A stretch of DNA of 64,000 nt. Origin: Geothrix sp. 21YS21S-2. GTDB taxonomy: Bacteria > Acidobacteriota > Holophagae > Holophagales > Holophagaceae. The stretch is taken from positions 4,777,001 through 4,841,000 of the forward strand of contig NZ_CP132910.1 in assembly GCF_030846775.1 (NCBI RefSeq), given 5' to 3'. The stretch's first letter is position 1, and the number at the start of each line of letters is the position of its first letter. Positions 18,320 through 28,200 of this stretch are shown here, one piece after another. The notes beneath the pieces are model-generated. The model was not told where the DNA came from and did not search any database. It saw only the letters and a list, made by a program, of their open reading frames with translations. The position numbers were made by a program, and so were the translations under genes.

Positions 18320-19672
18320 ATGCCCCGAGCCATTCCCTGGCCCCTGCTGGTCCTGTGTGCGTTCGCCCCCTTGCATCCGGCGTCCACCCAAGCTTTTCAT
18401 TATCCGTTCGTGGAGGGATCCACCCTCATCGGCTTCCGCGGAACGGCCCTGTCCCCCGGCGCCTCCGGCCAGGCGATCGTGCGCGGGGAGGGGGGCCGGA
18501 TGCGGGTCCACGCCCATTTCGCGGGCCTGGAGCCCGCCAGCCGGTTCGGCCCCGGCTACCTCACCTACGTGCTCTGGGCCGTCTCGCCCCAGGGCCGGAC
18601 CGTGAACCTGGGGGAGGTCGCGGCGGTGCGCGGGAAGGCCCACGTGGTGGCCATCACCCCCTTCCCGTCCTTCGGGCTCATCGTCACCGCCGAGCCCCAC
18701 TTCGCCGTGACCCGGGTGAGCGACGCCCTGGTCCTGGAGAACCAGCCGGTGCGCGGCGCGCGGCCGGCCTTGGAGGCGGTGGAGGCCCCCCTCGGCCCCG
18801 GCACCGGCCACGGCCTGGAGCCCGGCACCCCCGCCCCCCGGGACCCCACGGCCTCGCCCTACGTCTTCCAGGCCCGCAATGCCGTGCGGCTCGCCGAGGC
18901 CGAGCAGGCCGAGGCCTTCGCCCCCGCGGAGTACCGCGCGGCCCTGGGGGAGCTCGGCCGCATGGAGGCGGAAAAGCACCTGGGGGGGAAGGAGGCCGTC
19001 CTGGCCGCGCGGCGGGCGGTGCTGCAGGCGGAGGACGCCCGCATCGTCGCCGGCCGGCAGAAGGAGGCCCTCCTCCTGGCCCGGGAACGGGAGACCGCCG
19101 AGGAACTGCGGGCCAGCCTGGAATCCGCCCGCGCCCAGGCCGACGCGGCCCGGGTCCAGGCCGATGCCGCCCGCGCCACCGCCGACGCGGCCCGGGCCGC
19201 GGCGGCCAGCGCGGCCCGCGGAAAGGAGCGGGAGGTCACCCAGGCCCAGCTGGAGGTGCGCCGCCGGCTCATCGAGCAGCTCAACCGCCTGCTCCAGACC
19301 CGCGAAACGGAGGAGGGCCTCATGGCCACCCTCACGGACGTGGCCTTCCCCTCCGGAAGCAGCCGCCTGTCGGCGCCCGCCCGGGTGAACCTGGCCAAGA
19401 TCGCCGGCATCCTCCTGACCCGTCCGGGCCTGAAGATCCGCGCCCTGGGCCACACCGACGCCACCGGGAGGCCCGCCCTGAACGCCCGCCTATCCCGCCA
19501 GCGGGCCGAGGCGGTGCGGAGGTTCCTGGCGGGCCAGGGCCTCGCCGCGGGCAGCCTCCAGGCCGAGGGGCTCGCCGCCTCCCGTCCCGTGGCGCCCAAC
19601 GAGACCCGCGAGGGCCGGATGCGCAACCGCCGGGTGGAGCTGGTCGTCAGCGGGGACCCGATCGGGTTGTGA
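18320..19672 (+). CDS. OmpA-family protein with coiled-coil linker
   Basis: 450 residues. Signal peptide (MPRAIPWPLLVLCAFAPLHP), an N-terminal beta-rich domain (~30-170), an Ala/Glu-rich coiled coil (~190-315) containing short repeats such as ADAARVQADAARATADAARA, and a C-terminal OmpA peptidoglycan-binding domain (TDVAFPSGSSRL, LGHTDATGRPALNARLS..RA, NRRVELVVSG). It probably tethers the outer membrane to peptidoglycan; no transmembrane barrel is evident, so it may be periplasmic. GGAGG precedes the ATG. Divergent from hemolysin III and followed by a strong terminator. Confidence 0.88.
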   Translation: MPRAIPWPLLVLCAFAPLHPASTQAFHYPFVEGSTLIGFRGTALSPGASGQAIVRGEGGRMRVHAHFAGLEPASRFGPGYLTYVLWAVSPQGRTVNLGEVAAVRGKAHVVAITPFPSFGLIVTAEPHFAVTRVSDALVLENQPVRGARPALEAVEAPLGPGTGHGLEPGTPAPRDPTASPYVFQARNAVRLAEAEQAEAFAPAEYRAALGELGRMEAEKHLGGKEAVLAARRAVLQAEDARIVAGRQKEALLLARERETAEELRASLESARAQADAARVQADAARATADAARAAAASAARGKEREVTQAQLEVRRRLIEQLNRLLQTRETEEGLMATLTDVAFPSGSSRLSAPARVNLAKIAGILLTRPGLKIRALGHTDATGRPALNARLSRQRAEAVRRFLAGQGLAAGSLQAEGLAASRPVAPNETREGRMRNRRVELVVSGDPIGL

Positions 19673-19687
19673 CCCGGTACGTGAAAA

Positions 19688-19713
19688 GGCCCCGCAACCG
19701 GAGTTGCGGGGCC
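19688..19713. terminator. bidirectional intrinsic terminator
   Basis: Perfect 11-bp stem GGCCCCGCAAC / GTTGCGGGGCC with loop CGGA, flanked by AAAA on the left and CCTTT on the right. It sits between the OmpA-type gene (+) and rpsA (-) and can serve both. Confidence 0.88.
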
Positions 19714-19732
19714 CTTTCCCTGGTGCGGCTGC

Positions 19733-19782
19733 CTAGTCCTCGCGCTCGACGTTCTTGAACGCGTCGGCCAGGGTGGCCTTCC
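19733..19782 (-). repeat. duplicated 3' tail of rpsA
   Basis: Read on the minus strand it encodes KATLADAFKNVERED and a TAG stop, the same C-terminus as rpsA, whose own copy ends at 19827. About 46 of 49 bases match (substitutions near 19748, 19766 and 19769). The copy is 94 bp downstream of the rpsA stop and so in a different frame, with unrelated sequence between. Confidence 0.85.
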
Positions 19783-19826
19783 TCTTCGCCTGCGGCTCAG
19801 ACTCCACCGACAGGGCGAACGGTTGC

Positions 19827-21584
19827 CTAGTCCTCGCGCTCCACGTTCTTGAACGCGTCAGCAAGGGTGGCCTTCTTGAACGGCTGCAGGTTCTTGGCGG
19901 TCTCGATCTCGCCGCGCTCCGCGTCCATCTCGTACTGCTTCACGGAGAGGCCGATGCGGTGCTCGGTGGGATCCAGCTTGACGATCTTCATCGTCAGTTC
20001 CTGGCCGGCGGCGAATTCCTTGGTGATCTCCTCGACCCGCTTGCGGCTGAGCTCGGAGACGTGCACCAAGCCCTCGATGCCCTCGCCCAGGTCCACGAAG
20101 GCCCCGAAGTCGGTGAGGCGCGCGATGCGGCCGACGATGGTGTCGCCCACGTGGTGGCCTTCGAAGAAGATCTCCCAGACGTTGGGCTCCATCTGCTTGA
20201 CGCCCAGGCTCATGCGCTGGTTCAGGGGATCCAGGCTGAGGACCTTGGCGGTGACGCTGTCGCCCTTCTTCACGATCTCGCCGGGGTGCTTGATCTTCTT
20301 GGTCCAGCTGAAGTCGGACACGTGGATCAGGCCGTCGATGCCCTCTTCCAGCTCGACGAAGGCGCCGAACTCGGTGATGTTGCGCACCAGGCCGGTGACG
20401 ATCTGGCCGATGTTGTACTTCTCGGCCACTTCCATCCAGGGGTTGGGGGTGATCTGCTTCATGCCGAGGCTGATGCGGCGGCTCTCGGGATCCACCTGCA
20501 GGATCTGGGCCTCGACCATGTCGCCGAGGTTGACCATGCCCTTGGCGGACTTGACCTTCTTGGTCCAGCTCATCTCGGAGACGTGCACCAGGCCTTCGAC
20601 GCCGGGCTCGAGCTCGACGAATGCGCCGTAGTCGGTGATGGAGACGACCTTGCCCTTGACCGTGGCGTTGACGGGGTAGCGGTCCTCGACGGTGAGCCAG
20701 GGATCAGCGAACTTCTGCTTGTAGCCCAGGCTGACGCGCTCGGTCTCCTTGTCGTACTTGAGGATGGCGACCTCGACCTTGTCGCCCACCTGGAACATCT
20801 CGGAGGGGTGGTTCAGGCGGCCCCAGCTCATGTCGGTGATGTGCAGCAGGCCGTCCACGCCGCCCAGGTCCACGAAGGCCCCGTACTCGGTGATGTTCTT
20901 GACGGTGCCTTCCACCAGCTTGCCTTCTTCCAGGCCGGCCAGGGTCTCTTCCTTCATGTTCGCGTTGATGGTCTCGAGGAAGAGCTTGCGGCTCAGGACG
21001 ATGTTGCCCCGGCGGCGGTTCACCTTGATGACCTTCATGTCGAAGGACTTGCCGAGGTAGGGGTCCAGGTTGCGCACGGGCTTGGTGTCCACCTGCGAGC
21101 CGGGGAGGAACGCCCGGATGCCGATGTCCACGGCCAGGCCGCCCTTGACCTTCTCGAGAACGACGCCGTGGACGGTGAGGTTGGCGCGGAACGCCTTCTC
21201 CACCTCGTCCCAGATCTTCATCTTCTCCGCGCGTTCGCGGGAGAGGCGGACGTTGCCGTTCTGGTCCTCGAGGTGCTCGAGGAGCACTTCGACCACGTCG
21301 CCGACGGCGACGCCGACGGTGCCGTCGGGATTGTTGAACTCATCGATGTTGACCGTGCCCGAGCCCTTGTAGCCGATGTCGATGATGACATCCTTGCCAC
21401 GGATCTCCACGACCATGCCGCGGACCACTTCTTCCTCGCGGAGCGCGCGGGTCTCACCCTGAAGGGCGTCGAGGAACTCCTGGCTGTCAGGCGTCTCGTC
21501 CTCCAGCATGGTCGCGTCCAGCACCGTGATGCGGCCCATCTGCTTGGAGCCTTTGCCCTTGATGAGTGTTGAAAGTTGGGACAT
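19827..21584 (-). CDS. rpsA: 30S ribosomal protein S1
   Basis: 585 residues with six S1 (OB-fold) RNA-binding repeats at roughly 50-120, 137-200, 222-290, 308-378, 395-464 and 481-550; repeats 3-6 share the strong motif YGAFV(D/E)L...GL(V/L)H(V/I). It recruits mRNA to the 30S subunit, especially leaders with weak Shine-Dalgarno sites. The start at MSQLSTL is set by AGAGGTGG four bases upstream. The gene lies 106 bp downstream of a TrpF-like gene on the same strand and ends in KNVERED, a tail duplicated just beyond its stop. Confidence 0.96.
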   Translation of the reverse strand: MSQLSTLIKGKGSKQMGRITVLDATMLEDETPDSQEFLDALQGETRALREEEVVRGMVVEIRGKDVIIDIGYKGSGTVNIDEFNNPDGTVGVAVGDVVEVLLEHLEDQNGNVRLSRERAEKMKIWDEVEKAFRANLTVHGVVLEKVKGGLAVDIGIRAFLPGSQVDTKPVRNLDPYLGKSFDMKVIKVNRRRGNIVLSRKLFLETINANMKEETLAGLEEGKLVEGTVKNITEYGAFVDLGGVDGLLHITDMSWGRLNHPSEMFQVGDKVEVAILKYDKETERVSLGYKQKFADPWLTVEDRYPVNATVKGKVVSITDYGAFVELEPGVEGLVHVSEMSWTKKVKSAKGMVNLGDMVEAQILQVDPESRRISLGMKQITPNPWMEVAEKYNIGQIVTGLVRNITEFGAFVELEEGIDGLIHVSDFSWTKKIKHPGEIVKKGDSVTAKVLSLDPLNQRMSLGVKQMEPNVWEIFFEGHHVGDTIVGRIARLTDFGAFVDLGEGIEGLVHVSELSRKRVEEITKEFAAGQELTMKIVKLDPTEHRIGLSVKQYEMDAERGEIETAKNLQPFKKATLADAFKNVERED

Positions 21585-21690
21585 TCGTCCACCTCTAATA
21601 GTAGCCCCCTCCTGGAGGGCTGGAATCCCGGCACATGCGTCCGGCAGAACAGGTAGGTTATCGCGGAATTCCAAGATTCGGCAGGGAAAT

Positions 21691-22383
21691 TCAGGCCCCG
21701 GCCCGGAGGGCGGCGAAGAACATCTCCAGCTTGGTGGCATTGAGCTTGCCGCTCCGGCGGACCCCGCTGCACAGGTCCAGGCCGTAGGGGCGCACCACGG
21801 CCACGGCCTGGGCCACGTTGCCCGGGTTCAGGCCCCCGGCCAGGAATACCGGCAGCGTGGTGGCCTCCACGATGGCCCGGCTCAGCCCCCAGTCGTGGGT
21901 GCGCCCGGTGCCCCCCAGCTCCTTGACCGCCAGGGCCGGGTTCCCCGAATCCAGCAGCAGGGCGTCCACCAGGCCCTCCAGGGACCGGGCCTCGGCCAGG
22001 GAGGCCTCCCCGGTCACGTGGACCACCTGGACGAGGCGGACCCCGGGCAGCTCCTGCCGGATCTTCCTCAGGTCGGCCCGGGGCACCTCGTCCACCAGCT
22101 GGATCGTGGTGGTGCGGCAGAGCCGGTGCTGGCGGAGGATCCCGTCGGCGTCCTGGCGGGAGGTGAGGAGGAAGGTGGCGATGGGCGGCGGCACCGCCGC
22201 CGCGATCTCGGCGATGAGGCCGTCGCCGATGATTCCCGGCCCGCTGGGCATGGCCGACACCAGGCCCAGGGCCGAGGCCCCGCAGGCGATGGCCAGCCGC
22301 GCCTCCTCGAGGCTCGAGATGCAGCAGATCTTCACGAAGGGCAGATGGGGGAGGCGCAAGGGAGGACCGGTGGGATTTCCCAC
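21691..22383 (-). CDS. TrpF-like (phosphoribosylanthranilate isomerase family) protein
   Basis: 230 residues, TIM-barrel. Family marks: VKICCISSLEEARLA (canonical TrpF has KICGI), LLLDSG with the catalytic-type Asp, GGTGRTHDWGLSR, FLAGGLNPGNV (phosphate site) and GLDLCSGVRRSGKLN. The segment that in TrpF reads GFVFYPPSPR reads GLVSAMPSGPG here, so substrate specificity could differ from tryptophan synthesis. No other trp gene is near. The GTG start at 22383 is tentative; an internal start closer to VKICC is possible. It lies 18 bp after dacB and may be co-transcribed with it. Confidence 0.75.
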   Translation of the reverse strand: MGNPTGPPLRLPHLPFVKICCISSLEEARLAIACGASALGLVSAMPSGPGIIGDGLIAEIAAAVPPPIATFLLTSRQDADGILRQHRLCRTTTIQLVDEVPRADLRKIRQELPGVRLVQVVHVTGEASLAEARSLEGLVDALLLDSGNPALAVKELGGTGRTHDWGLSRAIVEATTLPVFLAGGLNPGNVAQAVAVVRPYGLDLCSGVRRSGKLNATKLEMFFAALRAGA

Positions 22384-22401
22384 TCTACCGCCTTCGCGGC
22401 C

Positions 22402-23799
22402 TCACTGCACGCGCGCCGCCTGCTCCGCCAGGAGCACGGCGGCGGCGTCCAGGTCCGCGGCCGGGGCGGGGGACACATGGTTGTTGAGGATGATGGAGAA
22501 CGCGAGGCGCTCCCCGGCCGCGGTGGTCACGTAGCCGGCCAGGGAATGGGTGTTGCGCAGGGTGCCCGTCTTGGCCCGGACGTTGGCCGCGGCGGGGGAA
22601 TCCCCCATGCGGCTGCGCAGGGTGCCGTCCACCGCCGCCAGGGGCAGGGCGTCCGCGAAGGCCGGGCCCTCGGGGCGGGCGGCCATGAATTTCAGGAGGG
22701 CCGTCAGGGCCCGGGGCTTCACCAGGTCCTTGCGGGAAAGCCCGGCCCCCTCCTCGAGCAGGACGTCCCCGGCCGGAATCCCGGCCTCTTTCAGGAAGTC
22801 CGCCAGGGTCGCCAGGCCCGCCTCCTCGGATCCCCCCGCCTGGAGCAGGAGGAGCTGGGCGTAGAGGTTGATCGAGTCCTTGAGGGTGGCCTTCACCAGG
22901 TCGCGGACGGCGGGGGATTCCACGAAGGCCAGCTCCACCGGGGCAGGCGCGGTCCGCGCGGCGGCGCCGCCCGTGATCCGCACGCCGTGGCGCTCCAGGG
23001 CCCGGCGCAGGAGCCCGGCCGCGAAGAGGGCGGGGCGCCGCACCGGGACGGCGAGGGAGGCCGGGGCGGCGCCGGCGGCGAGGCTGCCGGTGACGACCAG
23101 CTCCTCCCCTTCCCAGAGGGCCCGGAGGCCGGGCCCCGCGCCGGTGGAGGTGAGGTTGCGCAGGGGCAGGAGCCCCAGGCCGGGGATCGGGAAGAGGTGG
23201 CAGGGCCCCCCGCCGGCCCCCGGGTAGATCCGCAGGTCCACCATGTTGTCGTGCACGGTGAGGGCCGACACGTCGGCCCCGAAGGCGTAGTCCCGGTCCC
23301 CGCTCTCCCAGCCCGACCCGAAGGGCCGGGTGCGGAAGAAGCTGTCGTCGCCCACCACGTCCCCCCGCACCACCCGCACCCCGGCGGCGGCCACCTGGGC
23401 CGCGAGGGCCTCGAAGGGGTCCGGCGTGCCGGGATACCCGTGCCACCGGGCCAGGAGCATGGGATCGCCGCGGCCGAAGAGGACCAGGTCGCCCTGGAGG
23501 ACCCCGTCCGGCCCGGGGCGGCCCCCGGCCAGCACCGACGTGCGGATCCGCCGCTCCGGCCCCAGCCTGCAAAGCGCCATGGCGCAGGTGAACAGCTTGG
23601 CGTTGCTGGCAGGCACGAAGTACTTGCCGGCGTCCTGCTCGAAGACCGTGCGCCCCGTGTCCAGCGATACCACCGAGGCGCCCCACCTGGAGGCTTCGAA
23701 GCGCGGCGCCTGGAGGTGGGCCTGGAGCCGGGTGGCCAGGGGCTGGGCGAAGGCCGCGGGGGCGAGGAGGAGGGCCAGCATGAGGCGGAGGATCGGCAT
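22402..23799 (-). CDS. dacB: D-alanyl-D-alanine carboxypeptidase/endopeptidase (PBP4, DacB type)
   Basis: 465 residues. Signal peptide (LMLALLLAPAAFA) then a class C penicillin-binding fold: active-site SNAK (S65-K68), SxN motif in SINLYAQ and KTG in VRAKTGTLRN. It trims peptidoglycan cross-links in the periplasm. The large insertion between SxxK and SxN (~100-300), with GDVVGDDSFF, is typical of PBP4. GGAGG precedes the chosen ATG, and the upstream extension lacks a signal sequence. Confidence 0.93.
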   Translation of the reverse strand: MPILRLMLALLLAPAAFAQPLATRLQAHLQAPRFEASRWGASVVSLDTGRTVFEQDAGKYFVPASNAKLFTCAMALCRLGPERRIRTSVLAGGRPGPDGVLQGDLVLFGRGDPMLLARWHGYPGTPDPFEALAAQVAAAGVRVVRGDVVGDDSFFRTRPFGSGWESGDRDYAFGADVSALTVHDNMVDLRIYPGAGGGPCHLFPIPGLGLLPLRNLTSTGAGPGLRALWEGEELVVTGSLAAGAAPASLAVPVRRPALFAAGLLRRALERHGVRITGGAAARTAPAPVELAFVESPAVRDLVKATLKDSINLYAQLLLLQAGGSEEAGLATLADFLKEAGIPAGDVLLEEGAGLSRKDLVKPRALTALLKFMAARPEGPAFADALPLAAVDGTLRSRMGDSPAAANVRAKTGTLRNTHSLAGYVTTAAGERLAFSIILNNHVSPAPAADLDAAAVLLAEQAARVQ

Positions 23800-24028
23800 G
23801 CCTCCATCATAGACGGCCCGGGCGGCGCCCACACCGGGGCCGGCGCCGCGCGCCGGGACAGAGGGGATCCCGGTGACCGTGATTGAATTGGTCGATCGAT
23901 CACAAGGGGCTTTCCTGGAGCTGGAAGTGTGAGGCGCCGCCTCCATCCCGCGTGATCAACATCTCATTGCCAGCTCCCCTTCGGGCCTTCCTGGGTTTTT
24001 CATGCTAAATTCAATTTGCGTTGATCAA

Positions 24029-24049
24029 ACGAACGAATAACCCGTTCGT
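24029..24049. promoter_or_regulatory. inverted repeat upstream of the duplicated barrel gene
   Basis: ACGAACG (24029-24035) / CGTTCGT (24043-24049) with a 7-nt spacer, within an AT-richer stretch about 90 bp before the next start codon. Could be an operator or part of the promoter. Confidence 0.35.
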
Positions 24050-24132
24050 GGACGCTCCACCCCCAAGGGTCCCGCTTGCCCCGCCTTGACCCCGGGACTG
24101 CGGATCTCCCCGGACCCGCCTTCGGAACCCCC

Positions 24133-25122
24133 ATGCGTCCTCTCCTTCTCCTCGTGCTCCTGGCCGCCGTGGGCGGGTCCCACGTCCGCGGCCAGGAGGT
24201 GAGCGCGGCCCTCGGCAGGCTGCATGTCATCGGGGCGCGGGAGGCGACCTACACGTGGCAGTTCCAGTACCTCCATCCCTTGGCGGGAGCCTGGTCGGCG
24301 AGCTTCACGTGGCTCAATGAAGGGCACCTGGATGGCCACCACCGGGACGGGGCCTCCGTCCAGGTCTGGCGCTTCCATCGAATGGAGCGGAACAGCCTGC
24401 GGCTGGGAGCCGGCCTGGGCATCTACCGCAACTTCGACACCACGCCCGGCCAGGACGGCGGCGGGTACCAGAACGACCACGGCCTGCGGACCCTGCTGAG
24501 CCTCCGGGCCCAGTATCCCTTCGCGGGCGGCGCCTGGGAGGGGTTCGTGCAGCTGAACCGCGTCCTGGGCGCCCCCGGGCCCCAGACCCAGGGTTCCCTG
24601 GTGGGGGTGAGCACCCGGTTCGGCGGGCATCCGTCGGTCCGCCCTTCCGCCTCCCCGGCCCCCCGTGAGGACCCGGCCAATGAGCTGGTCTTCCTGTTCG
24701 GCCGAACCATCCTCAACAGCATGGAAAGCGAGACGACCGAATTCCTGCAATCCTTCGCGGTGGAATACCGCAGGCGGCTGGCCCGGAATGTGGACGTCTC
24801 GGTGACCTACTGCGACGAAGGGGGCATCGACGCCGCCAGGCGGGACGGCCTGTCGGTGCAGGCCTGGCTGTCCACCCGGAGCGCCAACCGGGACTGGATG
24901 CTGAGCGTGGGCATCGGACCCTACCTCTCCCGCACCTTCCCCGACCGGGGAAAGTCCGAACCCCCGGATACCGTGAACATCCGCTCCAGCGGGCGCATCT
25001 CCATGCTGGCGGGACGGAGCCTGGGACCGCACCTGGGCCTGCGCCTGCAATGGAACCGCACCATCACGCTCAACGACCGGGATACGGACGTGCTGCTGAC
25101 GGGCCTCGCCTATTCCTGGTGA
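24133..25122 (+). CDS. outer-membrane beta-barrel-like protein with two homologous halves
   Basis: 329 residues. Signal peptide MRPLLLLVLLAAVGGSHVRG. Two halves align: ~25-170 and ~195-329, sharing for example HRDGASVQVW with RRDGLSVQAW and LGAGLGIYRNF with LSVGIGPYLSRTF. Each half looks like a set of amphipathic strands (about 6-8), and the end (VLLTGLAYSW) finishes in an aromatic residue as barrels do. Function unknown; an outer-membrane channel or acyl-transfer type barrel cannot be told apart. Start chosen at the signal peptide. Confidence 0.65.
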   Translation: MRPLLLLVLLAAVGGSHVRGQEVSAALGRLHVIGAREATYTWQFQYLHPLAGAWSASFTWLNEGHLDGHHRDGASVQVWRFHRMERNSLRLGAGLGIYRNFDTTPGQDGGGYQNDHGLRTLLSLRAQYPFAGGAWEGFVQLNRVLGAPGPQTQGSLVGVSTRFGGHPSVRPSASPAPREDPANELVFLFGRTILNSMESETTEFLQSFAVEYRRRLARNVDVSVTYCDEGGIDAARRDGLSVQAWLSTRSANRDWMLSVGIGPYLSRTFPDRGKSEPPDTVNIRSSGRISMLAGRSLGPHLGLRLQWNRTITLNDRDTDVLLTGLAYSW

Positions 25123-25216
25123 GGCGGGCCTTCCGCGGAACCGCCAGGGCCGTGGAGGAATTCGCGGCCCTGGCGGGTGGGTGTCGGGAATGGACCGGAA
25201 GGTCCGGGGCGCCCCG

Positions 25217-28200
25217 CTACCGGAAGGCGACCTTCATGACCGCGTCCGGGGTGGAGACGAGGAGGTTGCCCGTGGCCGGGTCGACGGAAACGCCCTTGGG
25301 TTCGGCGAAGGCCGTCGGCAGCGGTCCGGGGGCGACCCCTCGCATCCTCGGGTACCCCGCAAAGCCCAGGACCGTGGTGACCGTCCCGTCCGGCGCGATC
25401 ATGCGGAGGGCCTCATTGTTGAAGTCCGCGACATAGGCGTTCCCGTCGGAGTCGACCGCCAGGGAGGCCGGCTTGTTGAAGCGGGCCAAGGAGCCGTTCG
25501 CGTCGACGTACCCAGGGTCCGTCGGGAACCCGGGTGCGCCCGCGTCCCCGGCCAGCGTGCTCAGCGCGCCGGTCGCGAGGTTCACCTTCCGGATGGTGTG
25601 GGAACCGAAATCCGAAACGAGCAGGCTTCCGGCACCATCCAGGGCGATTCCGAAGGGCGCGGTGAGGGTGCCCTGCCCGGCCGGCCCGTCCAGGGAATCA
25701 GCCCGCAGGGGGTCGCCGGCCAAGGTGGTCACCTGCCCGGTCGGGTCGATCTTCCTGATCACGTGGTTGTCGCGATCGGCCACGTAGAGGTTGCCGGCTC
25801 CATCCACGGCGATGCCCGAAGGGCGGTTGAAGCGCGCCGCGGTTCCCAGGCCATCGGCAAACCCGCCCGGCTGTGTCACATCCCCCGCCACCGTGGTCAC
25901 GACGCCGTCCTGCGCGACCCTGCGGATGGCATGGTTCATCATGTCAGCGACGAACAGGACCCCCGCGGAATCGATGGCGATGGCATAGGGCTGGTTGAAC
26001 CGGGCTCCGGTGCCGGTCGCGTCAACGGCCCCAGGGGTGCCGTTCCCGGCAAGGAGGGTGACGGTGCCGTCCGGCGAGATCCTGCGAATGGCGTGGTTCT
26101 GGGTGTCGCACACGTAGGCGACGCCGGCGGCGTCGGACACGGAGCCCCTGGGTTCCCTGAATTTGGCGCCAGTCCCCACGCCGTTCACCGCACCTGCCGA
26201 GGGAAGGGTGCCGGCGACGGTATACGTATTGGAGGCCGCGGGAATCGCCCGGATGGCGTTCCCGAAGGGGCCGTTGACGCCGGCTTGGCCATCCGCAAGG
26301 AATACCGTTCCGGTCGCGTCCACCGCCAGGCCCCCTGGCTGGGTGAACCGGGCCTGGGTCAAGGGATGGCCATCCAGGGTCCCCATGGCCGAGGTGTCGC
26401 CGGCCAGAGTGGAGACGAGGTACCCGTTGGGGGTCTGGGTGAGCTTGCGGACACTCTTGTGCGCGAGATCCGTCACGTAGAGGTTGTTTGCGGAATCCAC
26501 GGCAATCTGGATGGGATTCGTGAACGTCGCGACCGTGAGGCCGTCACCGTCCGTGACGCCGTTGAGGGTTCTGGCCAGATCCCGGCCCGCGACGGTGGAG
26601 ACGAAATAGGTGCCGTCCGCCTGCGGCGTCAATTTGCGAATGACGCTGGAGGTCGTATCCGTCACGTAGAGGCTGCCGTTTCCCCCCAGGGCCAGGCCTC
26701 CCGGTTGCCGGAAACGCGCGGTGGCGCCTGGCCCGTCCATGAATGCAGGGACGCCATCCTGGCCCGCGATCGTCATCGTCACCAGGGGGGCCATGCCGGG
26801 ATTGAAGGCCCGGATGGTTCGGCTGCTTCTGTCCGAGACGAACACCTGGGTGCCATCCGGACTCACCGCGATGCCGTAGGGCTCCCTGAAGAGGACGTCA
26901 CCGTTGGTGCCGTCCGTGGAACCCTGGGTTCCAGGCACGCCCGCGAGGGTGGATACGGTCCCGTCCACGGCGACCTTGCGGATGGTGGCATTGCCGAAGT
27001 CCGCCACATAGATGTTGCCGCTGGCGTCCAGGGCCAGTCCCACCGGGGTGTTGAACCGGGCCTCACGCCCTTGGCCGTCCGCGCTGCCGGGGACGCCGGG
27101 ATTCCCAGCCACGGTGGTCACCGTGCCGTCGGCGGCCACCTTTCGGATCGTATGGTTCAGCGTATCCGCCACGTAGTTGTTCCCAGCGGCGTCCATGGCG
27201 AGCCCGCGAGGGTTCCTGAACCGCGCGAAGCGGGCCGCGCCGTCACCATTGCCGTACCCGGAGGGGAAGCCGGCCACCAGTTCGAGGGCCGCCACGCGCA
27301 CCGTCACGTCGCGGGTGATGCTGTCGCCCCCGGCGTTGGTCACCCGGAGGGCGAAGCGCCGGCCGTTCTGCAGGGGGCCCGTGCTGATCGGCTGGCCGCT
27401 GGTGACCGCGCCGAGGGTTTCCACCTGGGCCGTGCCGCCCGGACCGGCGTCGAAGACGGCGGTGAGGTCGGCCTCCCGGCCGGGGCCGAGGATGGGGTGG
27501 CTGGTGGTGAATCGGGTGATGGTGGGCATGGGGACGGTGGAGATCGTCCGCTCCGCCCGGTCCACATTGCCGGCGGCGTCCAGGACCGTCAGGGTGTAGG
27601 TGCCGGGAGCCACCTGGACGCTGCCGGGACTGGTGACGGCGAGGTTGCCCGGCGAGAGGGTTCCGGTGCCGCCACTGAAGGTGAAGTTGAGGGTGGCGTT
27701 CCGCCCCGCCGTGACCACGCTCTGGTTGGGTGCGAACTGGTCGATGACCGGGTAGGTGGGGGTGAAGCCCACCGAACCTTCGCGGGTGGAGCCGTCCGCC
27801 AGGGTCATGGCGCAGCGAAGCGTGGCGGGTGCCGGACCGCCGGCGGTGAAGACGATCGCGTTCGTGCCCGCGCCCAGGTCGATGGTGCCGTCCGAGAGCG
27901 TCCAGGCATACGTGGCCCCGGGCTCAGGGTTCACCTCCGCCCGGAGTCCGCCCCCGTAGGCGGGGAAGGCCGGCCGGAGCAGCGACACGGCCAGCGCGCC
28001 GGGGGCGGGGGCGCTTTGGACCGTCAAGGCCAGTGAAGGAGCATCGATGGAATCGCCGGCCGGGTTGGTGATCGTGCAGTCCAGGGTCAGCGGTCCGGCG
28101 ACGCCGGCGGTGAAGGTGACGGTGTCGGTGCCGTCGCCTGCGGTGAGGGTGCCATTGCCGATCCTCCACCGGTAGGTGCAGCCGGCCTGGGGAGCCACCC

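Noticed and set aside
25217-27260. NHL repeat region considered as a DNA tandem-repeat array
   Set aside because: Periodicity is at the protein level; DNA copies differ too much to be a satellite or CRISPR.
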